Shown piece after piece: positions 23,104-30,351 of a DNA stretch of 42,446 nt (its first letter is position 1; each line of letters starts with the position of its first letter). The stretch covers positions 1 through 42,446 of IMG/VR virus record IMGVR_UViG_3300044529_000039; one strand, given 5' to 3'. Source of the stretch: a virus. The notes under the pieces were generated by a model. It ran no database searches, had not been told where the DNA came from, and worked only from the letters and a program-made list of their open reading frames with translations. The translations under genes and the position numbers were made by a program.

Positions 23104-23633
23104 CCCATCCGAACCCGGCCAAAGTGCGGCCGGTTCGCACGAGTGGGGCGGCAAAGAAGCCCAAGGTTCCGGCGAAGCGCCCGGTGGGACGGCCGCCGAA
23201 GTACTCGGCGCGGCTGGCGGCGCGGGTGTGCAAGGCTATCGGCACACATGCTTTAGGCTTAGAGGCTTTGCGGCAGATGTTCAAGTGGTTTCCAAGTAAG
23301 ACGTGTATCTATCAGTGGCGGTGGGACTTCCCGGAGTTTGCGGAGATGTACGTGCGCGCGAGAGAGGCGCAGGCGCAGATCCTGGCGGATGAGCTGCAGG
23401 AGCTGGCGGACACGCCGAGGATGGGGCAGCGGGTGGAGATTGTGCGGGAGGGTGACGTCGAGACGTCGCGGCGGACGGTGGTGGAGGACATGGTGGCGCA
23501 CCGGCGGCTGCAGATCGATACCCGGAAGTTTATTGCGGTGAAGCTGCTGCCGCGGTTCGCGGACACGACGCGGCTGCAGGGACCGCAGGGCGGCGCGGTG
23601 GAGGTGGTGATCCGTTCAGCCATAGATGGCTGA
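23070..23633 (+). CDS. terS: Terminase small subunit-like protein
   Basis: 187 residues from a GTG at 23070 that follows GGAGGTGAC; GTG 23064 is an alternative. After about 45 linker residues (with the hairpin repeat) the family core appears: GRPPKYSARLAARVCKAIGT, a helix-turn-helix (LRQMFKWFPSKTCIYQWRWD), the helical YVRAREAQAQILADELQELA segment, and the RRLQIDTRKFIAVKLLPRF block typical of this small-terminase group. It binds the packaging site and loads the large subunit. The same frame is open upstream to 22752, but there the HNH-like gene in another frame is the real coding sequence. Confidence 0.82.
   Translation: MPVVPAGPDELTHPNPAKVRPVRTSGAAKKPKVPAKRPVGRPPKYSARLAARVCKAIGTHALGLEALRQMFKWFPSKTCIYQWRWDFPEFAEMYVRAREAQAQILADELQELADTPRMGQRVEIVREGDVETSRRTVVEDMVAHRRLQIDTRKFIAVKLLPRFADTTRLQGPQGGAVEVVIRSAIDG
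23100..23140. repeat. Hairpin repeat, copy 2 (within terS 5' end)
   Basis: CTGACCCATCCGAACCC leads into CCGGCC (23115-23120), AAAGTGC, GGCCGG (23128-23133) and TTCGCAC. Compared with copies 1 and 3, the stem has A:T replaced by G:C on both sides, which keeps pairing. Confidence 0.85.
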
Positions 23634-23682
23634 TTAGGGGCAGGGAATAGGCAGTAGGGAGTAGGGAGTAGGGAATAGGAAA
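23634..23682. repeat. GGGAATAGG-type repeat array, longest copy
   Basis: TTAGGGGCAGGGAATAGG is followed by GCAGTAGGGAGTAGG and GAGTAGGGAATAGG units. It starts immediately at the terS stop and lies between terS and the leftward membrane gene. Confidence 0.85.
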
Positions 23683-23690
23683 GACGAGGA

Positions 23691-23855
23691 TCAGCGCGTG
23701 TGCAGCAGGGCCGGAAGGTAGCCGAGCAGGATGGCCAGGCACCAGCAGGCCATGCCCAGCCATCCGTAGGTGACGCGACGGGCGGGGACGTTGAAGCCGG
23801 CGAGGCAGAGCAGGACCAGCGCGGCGAGCAGGAGAAGGAAGGGGAACGGGTTCAT
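23691..23855 (-). CDS. Small two-pass membrane protein
   Basis: 54 residues encoded leftward from the ATG at 23855, preceded by AGGGGTACTTTCC. Two hydrophobic segments, MNPFPFLLLLAALVLLCLAG and TYGWLGMACWCLAILLGYL (cut), are joined by FNVPARRV. It lies alone on the minus strand inside a rightward operon, with its start 22 bases from that of the regulator gene on the other strand. It resembles small bacterial inner-membrane proteins; it could be a leftward holin-like or host-membrane effector. Function unknown. Confidence 0.6.
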   Translation of the reverse strand: MNPFPFLLLLAALVLLCLAGFNVPARRVTYGWLGMACWCLAILLGYLPALLHTR

Positions 23856-23877
23856 GGAAAGTACCCCTGGAAGTGAG

Positions 23878-24351
23878 ATGCGGCGGGAGACGGTGAAGTG
23901 CAGCGCGTGCGGGCTGAACCAGTACCGGACGGCGAAGGATGTGTGCCGGCGGTGCGGGGTGTCGACGGGCCCGGAGCCTGAGCCGGCGGCGCCGGACCTG
24001 AGCGTTTGTGACCCAGTTGCAGAGGTTGGGCCACCCAAGGCAGCTGGCAGGACGATGAAGCCGAAGGACGCGGTTGCGCGGGTGATGCTGCGGATGCGCT
24101 ACATGGCAGGACTAAGCCAGCGCGAGGCTGAGGATCTGAGCGGACTGCAGCGAACCTACTTCAGCAAGGTGGAGAACGGTGGTGCTGCGCCGCAGATCGA
24201 TTCCCTCGTGAAATTGACCGAGCTGTACGGGCAAACGATGGAGGGTTTTGGGCGGCTGCTGGATGCGGAGATGCGCGGCGAAGGTGGTCCACTGCCGCCG
24301 AAGCCGGCGGGCAAGCCACGGGGCAGAAAGAGCTGGCGCGTGATAGAGTGA
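23878..24351 (+). CDS. Zinc-finger plus XRE-type helix-turn-helix regulator
   Basis: 157 residues from the ATG at 23878 (GGAAGTGAG before it); the in-frame ATG 23854 is possible. Residues about 7-24 hold a zinc ribbon (CSACGLNQYRTAKDVCRRCG). A Pro-rich linker follows. Residues about 75-130 form a Cro/CI-type helix-turn-helix: GLSQREAEDLSGLQRTYFSK, then VENGGAAPQIDSLVKLTELY. The tail is basic and Pro/Gly-rich. Such proteins repress promoters through palindromes, and the operator pair at 21.2-21.4 kb is a possible target. It lies between the terminase small subunit and a small virion-like gene. Confidence 0.8.
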   Translation: MRRETVKCSACGLNQYRTAKDVCRRCGVSTGPEPEPAAPDLSVCDPVAEVGPPKAAGRTMKPKDAVARVMLRMRYMAGLSQREAEDLSGLQRTYFSKVENGGAAPQIDSLVKLTELYGQTMEGFGRLLDAEMRGEGGPLPPKPAGKPRGRKSWRVIE

Positions 24352-24368
24352 TTGGCGTGAGGTGAGGG

Positions 24369-24719
24369 ATGCCGCTGTTCAGCGTTGCGGGGATGACGTC
24401 GTTGGCGCCGGGCGAGAAGCTGGCGGTGCTGAATGCGGAGAACCTGGCCTCGGCGGCTGCGGCGCAGGGTGTGGCCTTTGCGCCGATCGGTGGCGGACCG
24501 GTGCCGCTGACCGTGCTGAACGCCACCGCGCAGACGGTGACGCTGCAGGCCAGCGGGGACGGGACCAACTGGTATCCGTATGTGGATGCGGACGAGCAGG
24601 CGGTGACGGTGGCCACCGTCACCGCGCTGCAGGTGCTTGTGAGCCCGGGGCTGTTCTACCGGGCGTACAACGGCAGCGGGTCCGCGATTACGGCGGGAAC
24701 GATCTGGTTCAGCCGGTAA
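24369..24719 (+). CDS. Small beta-rich virion-like protein
   Basis: 116 residues, no cysteine. The pattern LTVLNATAQTVTLQASGDGT, NWYPYVDADEQ, then VSPGLFYRAYNGSGS is the beta-sandwich signature I associate with small phage surface or decoration proteins. The initiation region GAGGTGAGGG precedes the ATG. A TGATAGAGT-like extended -10 lies just upstream (24341). Its location among DNA-packaging genes fits a head-associated accessory protein, but a non-virion role is not excluded. Confidence 0.55.
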   Translation: MPLFSVAGMTSLAPGEKLAVLNAENLASAAAAQGVAFAPIGGGPVPLTVLNATAQTVTLQASGDGTNWYPYVDADEQAVTVATVTALQVLVSPGLFYRAYNGSGSAITAGTIWFSR

Positions 24720-24730
24720 AGGACGAGGAC

Positions 24731-25483
24731 GTGAACGACGCGAAGCCCCTGTGTATCGACCTGTTCTGCGGCCTGGGCGGATGGTCTGAGGCGTTCATCG
24801 CCGAGGGCTATGAGTGCCGGGGCTATGACATTGAGGCGCATGAATACGGCGAGCAGAAGTATCCCGGCACGCTGATCCTGCGCGATGTTCGTTCCATTCA
24901 CGGCAGCGAGTTCGCGGATGCGGCGATCATCGTGGCGAGCCCACCGTGCCAGGCGTACAGCTACCGGGCGATGCCGTGGAGCCGCGCGAAGGCGCTGCCG
25001 CCACCGGACAACACGCTGTTCAACGAGTGCTTCCGCATCCAGCGGGAGGCGAGCGAGGCGGCGGGGCGGTACATCCCGATGGTGGTGGAGAACGTGCGCG
25101 GGGCGCAGAAGTGGGTTGGGCCCTCAAAATACAACTATGGCAGTTTTCATCTTTGGGGCGATATTCCCGCGCTTATGCCAGTTCCGGCGAAGGTCACAAA
25201 ATCAAGACACGGCTCATGCAAGCGACTACCCGGCGCAAAAGGGGGACGAATATCAGGATGGCCGCACATCGTTGAAAATGAAGGGATAAAGCAATCGGGA
25301 ATTGGGGGCCCAAGGCAAAACGGTAAAGGCGATGCATGGTTCCAGAATGGAGCCGCCGCACATGGAAGCAAATCACTCCAGCGCAAGGCAGCGAGCGCGA
25401 TGATTGCCAAAATCCCATACCCACTGGCGCAGCACATCGCGCGGACGTACTACCCGAGGCCCAGGCTGGTAGAGGCCGGATGA
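24731..25483 (+). CDS. C5-cytosine DNA methyltransferase (compact)
   Basis: 250 residues from a GTG preceded by AGGACGAGGAC. Motif I is DLFCGLGGWSEAFIAEGYEC (residues about 9-28), motif IV ASPPCQAYSYRAM (catalytic Cys near residue 73) and motif VI VVENVRG (near residue 119). The C-terminal PLAQHIARTYYP is the usual motif X-like helix. The classic RxR of motif VIII and a large target-recognition domain are not evident; the enzyme is short for the family. It transfers a methyl group to cytosine in DNA. The stop overlaps the terminase start (ATGA). Confidence 0.87.
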   Translation: MNDAKPLCIDLFCGLGGWSEAFIAEGYECRGYDIEAHEYGEQKYPGTLILRDVRSIHGSEFADAAIIVASPPCQAYSYRAMPWSRAKALPPPDNTLFNECFRIQREASEAAGRYIPMVVENVRGAQKWVGPSKYNYGSFHLWGDIPALMPVPAKVTKSRHGSCKRLPGAKGGRISGWPHIVENEGIKQSGIGGPRQNGKGDAWFQNGAAAHGSKSLQRKAASAMIAKIPYPLAQHIARTYYPRPRLVEAG

Positions 25484-27339
25484 CCGCCCGTAACCATTGG
25501 CAAGCAGGGTCAGGCAAGCTGACCCAGCCGAGCCCGACCGAAGTACGGTCGGTTCGCGCCGGCCCGTCGACGCTGATCGACCTGAGCTTCCAGCCCAAGC
25601 AGGAGGACCTGCTGAAGGCGATGAAGGCCACCGGGCCGGGGGTGCCGACGATCTGGGGGTGGGGTGGGGCGAAGGGCGCGGCGAAGAGCGGAGGTCTGCG
25701 GCGGATTGCGCTGGCCATGCGGTTTCTGTTCCCGGGGACGACCGGCTGGATCGTGCGCAAGATCTGGGAAGACCTGCGGCTGAACCACGTGGAGGAGTAC
25801 TTTCGGGAGTGGCCGTGGCTGGAGCAGCACTACAACGTGAACGATAAAGAGATCAGCATCCCGATGACAAAGCTGGTCAACGGAAAGCGGGTATCTTGCC
25901 CGCCGAGCGTGCTGGGCTTTCGGCATGCGGAGAGTCTGAAGAAGGTGCGGCAGAAGTTCGCCGGCCCGCAGTGCCATGACCTGTACGTGGACCAGGCGGA
26001 GCAGTTCGATGCCGAGGCGCTGGTAATTATGCCCACCGCCTGCCGCTGGCCGGGCGCGGCGCCGGGGGAGTGCAAGACGGCGTTCTTTTTCAATCCCGGC
26101 GGGCCGGGGACCGAGTACCTGCGGCGGGTCTTCTGGACCAAGCACAAGTGGGAGAAGGGCGAGATTCCGGGCAACTTCGGGTTCATCCAGGCGTATGGGT
26201 GGGACAACTACGAGTGGTTCCGGACGGAGCAGATCAAGAGCATCCTGGACCCGCGCCGGGTGATGTCGATCAAGGAGTTTTACGAGCTGCCCGAGATGCT
26301 GAAGGAGGGCGAGCCGAGCCGTCCAAACCGCTTTGATATGTTCATCACCCAGACCACCTATGGCCGGCAGCTGAACAGCCTGCCGACGGGGCTGCGCGCG
26401 GGGTACCTGCTGGGCACGATGGACCGGTTTGCGGGGCAGTACTTTACCGCGGTGTGGGATGAGGACAAGGTGGTGCAGACCAACGACCAGATTGGGGCGA
26501 TTGTGCAGCCGTGGTGGGTGCGCTGGCTGGCCACGGACTGGGGCTACAGCCATTACATGCCGACGGTGTGGTTTGCGACCGGCAAGCTGAGCCCGGCGGA
26601 GTTCAAAAGGCACTTCGGCAAGACGACGGAGTGGCCGGTGGATGTGGTGGTGATCTACCGCGAGCTGGTGGTGAAGGAGATGGCCGAGGCCGACGTGGCG
26701 CGGCTGGTGGTGGACGGCGGCGAGTATGAGGACAGCGGGGACAAGGTGGCGTTCGGGGGGACGCCGGCGGATGAGCGGCCGGAGATGCGGCACCACTACT
26801 TCAGCGTGGAGAAGGTGAACGACCGCCGCAAGGGCACGGACCACAACGTGCCGGACCTGATGAACCCGGTGCTGAAGGGTGGCGGGATGCCGGAGCTGGA
26901 GCCGGCGGACAGCGAGCGGATCCCGGGCTGGCGGCTGCTGTTCAGCATGCTGCGGCAGACCTGCCAGCTGCTGGGGATGCCGGACGACCAGATGATTACC
27001 AAGCAGATGGTGGTGGAGGGCGGGCCGATGCTGCTGATCAGCGCACACTGCGCAGACGTGATTGGGGCGTTCCCGCTGGCGAAGGAGACCGAGGAGCAGG
27101 ACGGCGATGTGCTGAAGGTGGAGGGGGTGAGCCGGGCCGACGACATTATGGACACGGTGCGGTATGGTTGTAAGAGTTATCTGCGGCCGCGCGGGCAGGC
27201 GCCGCGGGAGGTTCGGGCGCGGGAGCTGGCCGAGGCGGTGCGCGAGGAGCATCCGGGCGACCAGACGGAGCTGGCGATGACGATGCGGAAGTTTTATAGT
27301 GATGAGAACCGGCGGAAAAGACGGCGCCGAGGTGTGTAG
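25480..27339 (+). CDS. terL: Terminase large subunit
   Basis: 619 residues from the ATG at 25480, coupled to the methyltransferase stop. The N-terminal ATPase has a Walker A-like GWGGAKGAAKSGG near residues 57-69 (Lys and Ser kept, with an extra Ala instead of the usual GSGKS). The Walker B-like strand HDLYVDQAEQF near residue 166 has Asp followed by Gln, and Glu two further on. The C-terminal nuclease has ATDWGYSH near residue 351 and DDIMDTVRYG near residue 554, giving metal-binding acids. The protein drives DNA into the procapsid and cuts concatemers. The first 45 residues contain the hairpin repeat and are outside the conserved core. Confidence 0.93.
   Translation: MTARNHWQAGSGKLTQPSPTEVRSVRAGPSTLIDLSFQPKQEDLLKAMKATGPGVPTIWGWGGAKGAAKSGGLRRIALAMRFLFPGTTGWIVRKIWEDLRLNHVEEYFREWPWLEQHYNVNDKEISIPMTKLVNGKRVSCPPSVLGFRHAESLKKVRQKFAGPQCHDLYVDQAEQFDAEALVIMPTACRWPGAAPGECKTAFFFNPGGPGTEYLRRVFWTKHKWEKGEIPGNFGFIQAYGWDNYEWFRTEQIKSILDPRRVMSIKEFYELPEMLKEGEPSRPNRFDMFITQTTYGRQLNSLPTGLRAGYLLGTMDRFAGQYFTAVWDEDKVVQTNDQIGAIVQPWWVRWLATDWGYSHYMPTVWFATGKLSPAEFKRHFGKTTEWPVDVVVIYRELVVKEMAEADVARLVVDGGEYEDSGDKVAFGGTPADERPEMRHHYFSVEKVNDRRKGTDHNVPDLMNPVLKGGGMPELEPADSERIPGWRLLFSMLRQTCQLLGMPDDQMITKQMVVEGGPMLLISAHCADVIGAFPLAKETEEQDGDVLKVEGVSRADDIMDTVRYGCKSYLRPRGQAPREVRARELAEAVREEHPGDQTELAMTMRKFYSDENRRKRRRRGV
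25519..25560. repeat. Hairpin repeat, copy 3 (within terL 5' end)
   Basis: CTGACCCAGCCGAGCCCG leads into CCGACC (25534-25539), GAAGTAC, GGTCGG (25547-25552) and TTCGCGCC. It is read in the same codon phase as the terS copy and in a different phase from the rusA copy. Confidence 0.85.
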
Positions 27340-27353
27340 CACGGAGGACGGCG

Positions 27354-27614
27354 ATGGGTACGGTACGGGCACGATTCAAGCAAGTGGAGGAATGGCCAGC
27401 GTGGGGCCTTTGCTGCCCTGCCGTGGTGGAATATGCAGCCAGGCTGGCGGGCACGGTCGTTGAGCTGCGGCCGGGGGTTTTTCATACAAGGGACAGGAAA
27501 TGTCCGGCATGTGGGGTGGTTCGGAAGGCCACGGTCTATGCTGAACGTGCGGACGAACCTATTATCACCGCGGTGGCGGTTTTAGATATTGAGGAAGGCA
27601 CGGAGGCACGATGA
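27354..27614 (+). CDS. Small zinc-binding protein
   Basis: 86 residues. CCPAVVEYA near residue 20 and CPACGVV near residue 50 may form a zinc site; the rest is mixed. The initiation region GCACGGAGGACGGCGATG is the phage standard. Overlaps the next gene by four bases (ATGA). Function unknown. Confidence 0.65.
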   Translation: MGTVRARFKQVEEWPAWGLCCPAVVEYAARLAGTVVELRPGVFHTRDRKCPACGVVRKATVYAERADEPIITAVAVLDIEEGTEAR

Positions 27615-28036
27615 TCTGGTTTGTGGCGTTGGGCATGGTGGTGCAGGCGGGGATCAACTGGTGGCTGATCCGGCGGGCGCGCGCGGCGCGGAATGACAAC
27701 CGCACGCTGGTGCGCAGCCTGGATACGGCGCAGCGCATCGCGGCCCAGGCGGTGACGCCGGAGGAGCTGCAGACGAAACTGACGGGGATTGGCGCGGCGT
27801 GGCAGGATTGGATCGATGCCTGTATGAGGCGGCTAGAGGCCACCGAGAGCGCCGACGCGGGGCTGGCAGCGGCGGTGGAGGCGCTGAAACATAAGGCTGC
27901 CGTACCGCCGGCGAAGAAAGAACCCACCCCGAGGCGTGCGGCTACGGGTGCGCAGGCCATGCGTATGATTGAGACGGCTGTGGCTTCGGCGGACGCTGAC
28001 CGCGCCGATGTGCAGGATGTTGGCCGCGAGGGATGA
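27611..28036 (+). CDS. Membrane-anchored helical protein
   Basis: 141 residues: an N-terminal membrane segment (MIWFVALGMVVQAGINWWLI), then basic RRARAARNDNR. A long helical region follows (residues about 35-100) with heptad-like Leu and Ala, a KKEPTPRR linker and a short C-terminal helix. Likely N-terminally anchored with its body in the cytoplasm. The next gene overlaps or follows within 40 bases. It lies after terL; function unknown. Confidence 0.55.
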   Translation: MIWFVALGMVVQAGINWWLIRRARAARNDNRTLVRSLDTAQRIAAQAVTPEELQTKLTGIGAAWQDWIDACMRRLEATESADAGLAAAVEALKHKAAVPPAKKEPTPRRAATGAQAMRMIETAVASADADRADVQDVGREG

Positions 28037-28074
28037 AATCTGCATCACAAATAGCACGACCAGGAGGCAAGGCG

Positions 28075-28521
28075 ATGGCGGAAACACGAGTTGACAAGCA
28101 CGCGGACGAGCGGCAGGCAGTGGAAGACCAGGTGCAGACGATCCGCGATGGGAAGGCCAACCCGCACGTGCAGACGTTTCTGGCGAAGCTGAAGAACGCC
28201 GGGATTCTGAGCGACAGCAGCGCGGCCGTGGACCACTTTGTGCTGCTGCTGGCCGAGTTCTTTGAGGACCTGGGCGAGGGCACGCCGCTGGCGCCGGGCG
28301 AGAGCCTGGAGGCGGCCAGCATCGAGCAGATCTGGGCCGAGGTGGACCGCCGGACGCGCGAAGGGCGGGTGTGGGGTTCGGGGAACATCGGGTCAAGCGG
28401 GCTGCTGCTGAGCGATGAGACGGTGGCCGAGCAGGGCGACGTACGGCAGGTGGCTGACGACCGCACGGCGAACGATGCCGGGGTGACGGCCGAGCAGGGC
28501 GACCCGAAGCCAGTGGCCTAG
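28075..28521 (+). CDS. Hypothetical acidic protein, 148 aa
   Basis: The ATG at 28075 is preceded by AGGAGGCAAGGCG, the best ribosome site in the area, so it is preferred over the in-frame ATG at 28033. The product is acidic and largely helical (HADERQAVEDQVQTI, HVQTFLAKLKNAGILS). The last 50 residues contain a repeated AEQGDVRQVADDR / AEQGDPKPVA motif. It is the last gene before a strong terminator. Function unknown. Confidence 0.6.
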   Translation: MAETRVDKHADERQAVEDQVQTIRDGKANPHVQTFLAKLKNAGILSDSSAAVDHFVLLLAEFFEDLGEGTPLAPGESLEAASIEQIWAEVDRRTREGRVWGSGNIGSSGLLLSDETVAEQGDVRQVADDRTANDAGVTAEQGDPKPVA

Positions 28522-28526
28522 AGTTT

Positions 28527-28570
28527 GGCTGGCCGCGAACGAGAGACCGCGGCCAGCCTATTTTTCTTTT
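28527..28570 (+). terminator. Strong intrinsic terminator
   Basis: GGCTGGCCGCG (28527-28537) pairs with CGCGGCCAGCC (28548-28558) to form an 11-bp perfect stem with a ten-base loop. TATTTTTCTTTT follows. It separates the DNA-processing operon from the head operon. Confidence 0.95.
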
Positions 28571-28572
28571 GG

Positions 28573-28581
28573 TGCTACAAT
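28573..28581 (+). promoter_or_regulatory. Extended -10 promoter, candidate
   Basis: TGCTACAAT has the TGn extension and a TACAAT -10, and lies directly after the terminator T-run. No good -35 is seen; extended -10 promoters do not need one. It would start the transcript of the head operon about 50 bases before the ATG at 28640. Confidence 0.5.
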
Positions 28582-28639
28582 TCCTGCGAGAGCTATGGCG
28601 GAGTGAGGCCGGGCGATCTGGAGGCGCGAAACCGTGGCA

Positions 28640-29098
28640 ATGAACAAGGGTGGTGAGCACTTCCGGTCGGGGTCTGCGATGCGCATGGCCGAGCGCGGCG
28701 GCGAAGAGAAGGCCATGGAGCACAAGGCCGAGGGCGAGGGCCGCGAGTCCGAAGGCGCGAAGATGACGCTGGAGCATGACGGCGCCGGCGGGATGCACAG
28801 CACCGATGAGAAGGGTGAACGCACCGAGCATCCGACGCTGGGCCACGCGCTGATGCACTTCGCGCACCACGTGGAGCCGGGATCCAAGCATGAGCACGTG
28901 GCGCATGACGGCTATGGCATGGAGAGCCACGGGGTCAACGAGAAGGGCGAGCACCACGGCCCGGACGAGCATGAGGATGTGAAGGGCTTGGCCGACCACA
29001 TGGGCCAGATGTTCGGCGAAGAGGCCGGCGGCAAGGATGAGGGCGAAGGCGGCGGGATGGAGGAGCACGAGCCGCCGGAGGCTTCGGGACTTTACTGA
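28640..29098 (+). CDS. His/Glu/Gly-rich hydrophilic protein, unknown
   Basis: 152 residues. A GTG at 28634 is a possible start; the ATG at 28640 is preferred. There are nearly 20 histidines, many Glu, Gly and Lys, and few hydrophobic residues. Imperfect repeats HSTDEKGERTEHPT, SHGVNEKGEHHGPDEH and EHKAEGEGRESEG recur through it. Such sequences can be disordered and bind metals (Zn, Ni). It is the first gene of the head operon and might be a scaffolding aid or a virion metal-binding factor. Only composition supports any role. Confidence 0.6.
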   Translation: MNKGGEHFRSGSAMRMAERGGEEKAMEHKAEGEGRESEGAKMTLEHDGAGGMHSTDEKGERTEHPTLGHALMHFAHHVEPGSKHEHVAHDGYGMESHGVNEKGEHHGPDEHEDVKGLADHMGQMFGEEAGGKDEGEGGGMEEHEPPEASGLY

Positions 29099-29100
29099 GG

Positions 29101-29118
29101 CGGGGATTAGGGATTAGA
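29101..29118. repeat. GGGATTAGG-type repeat array
   Basis: CGGGGATTAGGGATTAG directly follows the stop of the His-rich gene. Same family as the other arrays. Confidence 0.75.
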
Positions 29119-29150
29119 ACGGCAAGGGCATCTGCCCAGGAGGAACGGCG

Positions 29151-30122
29151 ATGATGTTGGTAATCGAAATATTGGGCGGTCTGCTTTTGGCCGCGATTCT
29201 GGTGGTTTGCGCCATCGTGGCATTTATGAACAACCCACACATTCTGCACGCCCCGCGTAGCCGGACGATGCGGCGCGGATTTTTCTCTGCGCTTGCGTTA
29301 CTCCTTGGCATGACTCTGGCGCCGCCTTCGCGGGCGCAGGATAATCCGGTGAAGTTTGCAGGCGAGTTCCGCGCGGTGAACTATGCCTATGGCGTGGCAC
29401 CGAACACGTCAGCACTGAAGCTGGACATGGCCGCGCCGAGCGCGACCGGGACAGCCACGTTGACGGTGGCCTACGGGACGGTGACGCTGAGCGATGGCAC
29501 CAGCCTGACGCCGCTGGCCACGACCGCGCCGATTACCGTGGGCATTGGGGCGACCCAGGAGACGGTCACGCCGACGGCGGTGAGCTGTTCCACGCCGGCG
29601 GTCTATGACACCTGCACCTTTACCGGCAGCTTTACCTACCAGCATGGCACGGGCGAGCCGGTGACCAGCGGCACCTATGGGCTGCAGGAGGCGATCAACG
29701 CCGCCGCGAACTGGGGCCCGGCGGGTGCGACCGGGCTGGGTGGGACGGTGCTGATCGATGGTGCCTGGTACAAGCTGGGCGGCGCGAAGAGCAACATCAC
29801 CGCGCGCACCAGCGCCACGCCGAATGTGTGGATCCGCGATACCAGCGGCCTGGGGCCGGTGTACTACGGCAAGAGCGGCGTAACCACGGCGGCGTACTCG
29901 GCGCTGAACAACGACATGAGCTTCCAGCTGACCGAGGCCAGCGGCACGGCGACCAAGACGCTGAGCCAGACCTATGCGGTGGCGCCGAACTGCGTGGGGA
30001 GCTACATCAGCGGCACCGCGACGGGCATTCTGAAGATCGCGCCGACGACCACCACGGTGGTGGTGACCGACAGCGTGAGCGAGGCGAATGTGGTGCAGGT
30101 GAGCTGCGCACTGCAGAAGTAG
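29151..30122 (+). CDS. Beta-rich protein with membrane segment plus signal-like segment
   Basis: 323 residues; the ATG at 29151 follows AGGAGGAACGGCG. Residues 3-26 are hydrophobic (MLVIEILGGLLLAAILVVCA). Residues about 41-57 form a second hydrophobic stretch that is followed by a signal-peptidase-like site (PPSRA, then QDNPVK). The mature part (from about 63) is Thr/Gly/Ser-rich and beta-structured, with GEFRAVNYAYG and GTYGLQEAINAA, like a virion or surface protein. An internal start near 29269 (MRRGFFSALALLL) would give a cleaner signal peptide. Phage virion proteins rarely carry export signals; see findings. Confidence 0.65.
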   Translation: MMLVIEILGGLLLAAILVVCAIVAFMNNPHILHAPRSRTMRRGFFSALALLLGMTLAPPSRAQDNPVKFAGEFRAVNYAYGVAPNTSALKLDMAAPSATGTATLTVAYGTVTLSDGTSLTPLATTAPITVGIGATQETVTPTAVSCSTPAVYDTCTFTGSFTYQHGTGEPVTSGTYGLQEAINAAANWGPAGATGLGGTVLIDGAWYKLGGAKSNITARTSATPNVWIRDTSGLGPVYYGKSGVTTAAYSALNNDMSFQLTEASGTATKTLSQTYAVAPNCVGSYISGTATGILKIAPTTTTVVVTDSVSEANVVQVSCALQK

Positions 30123-30145
30123 AGCGTAGAGCGTAGAGCGTAGGG
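30121..30145. repeat. TAGAGCG tandem repeat
   Basis: Three seven-base units (AGAGCGT) follow directly after the stop of the preceding gene, then AGGGAAGGCACG leads into the next start. A related TAGAGCG array follows the coat gene at 38010. It is a variant of the same repeat class. Confidence 0.75.
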
Positions 30146-30153
30146 AAGGCACG

Positions 30154-30351
30154 ATGGCACAAAGCTTTGAGATTGTCGGGGAGCCGGTGAAGTGGAAAGG
30201 CCTGGACGGTTGGCTGCAATATACGGCCAAGGTTGAAGGTCTCGACGTGCCGGTAACTGCCATCGTGCCGGCGCAAAACGGCGGGGCCACAGAGGAAACT
30301 AAGGCCGAGGCCGAAAAGTATCTGGACCGCTATCTAAGGAACACGCCATGA
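30154..30351 (+). CDS. Small hypothetical protein, 65 aa
   Basis: Initiation region GGAAGGCACGATGG is standard. The product has a beta-rich first half (SFEIVGEPVKWKGLDGWLQY) and a helical acidic second half. No domain recognised. Its stop overlaps the next start (ATGA). Confidence 0.6.
   Translation: MAQSFEIVGEPVKWKGLDGWLQYTAKVEGLDVPVTAIVPAQNGGATEETKAEAEKYLDRYLRNTP

Noticed and set aside
25510-27372. 620-codon leftward open frame opposite the large terminase
   Set aside because: His/Arg/Leu-rich antisense shadow of terL; no motif.
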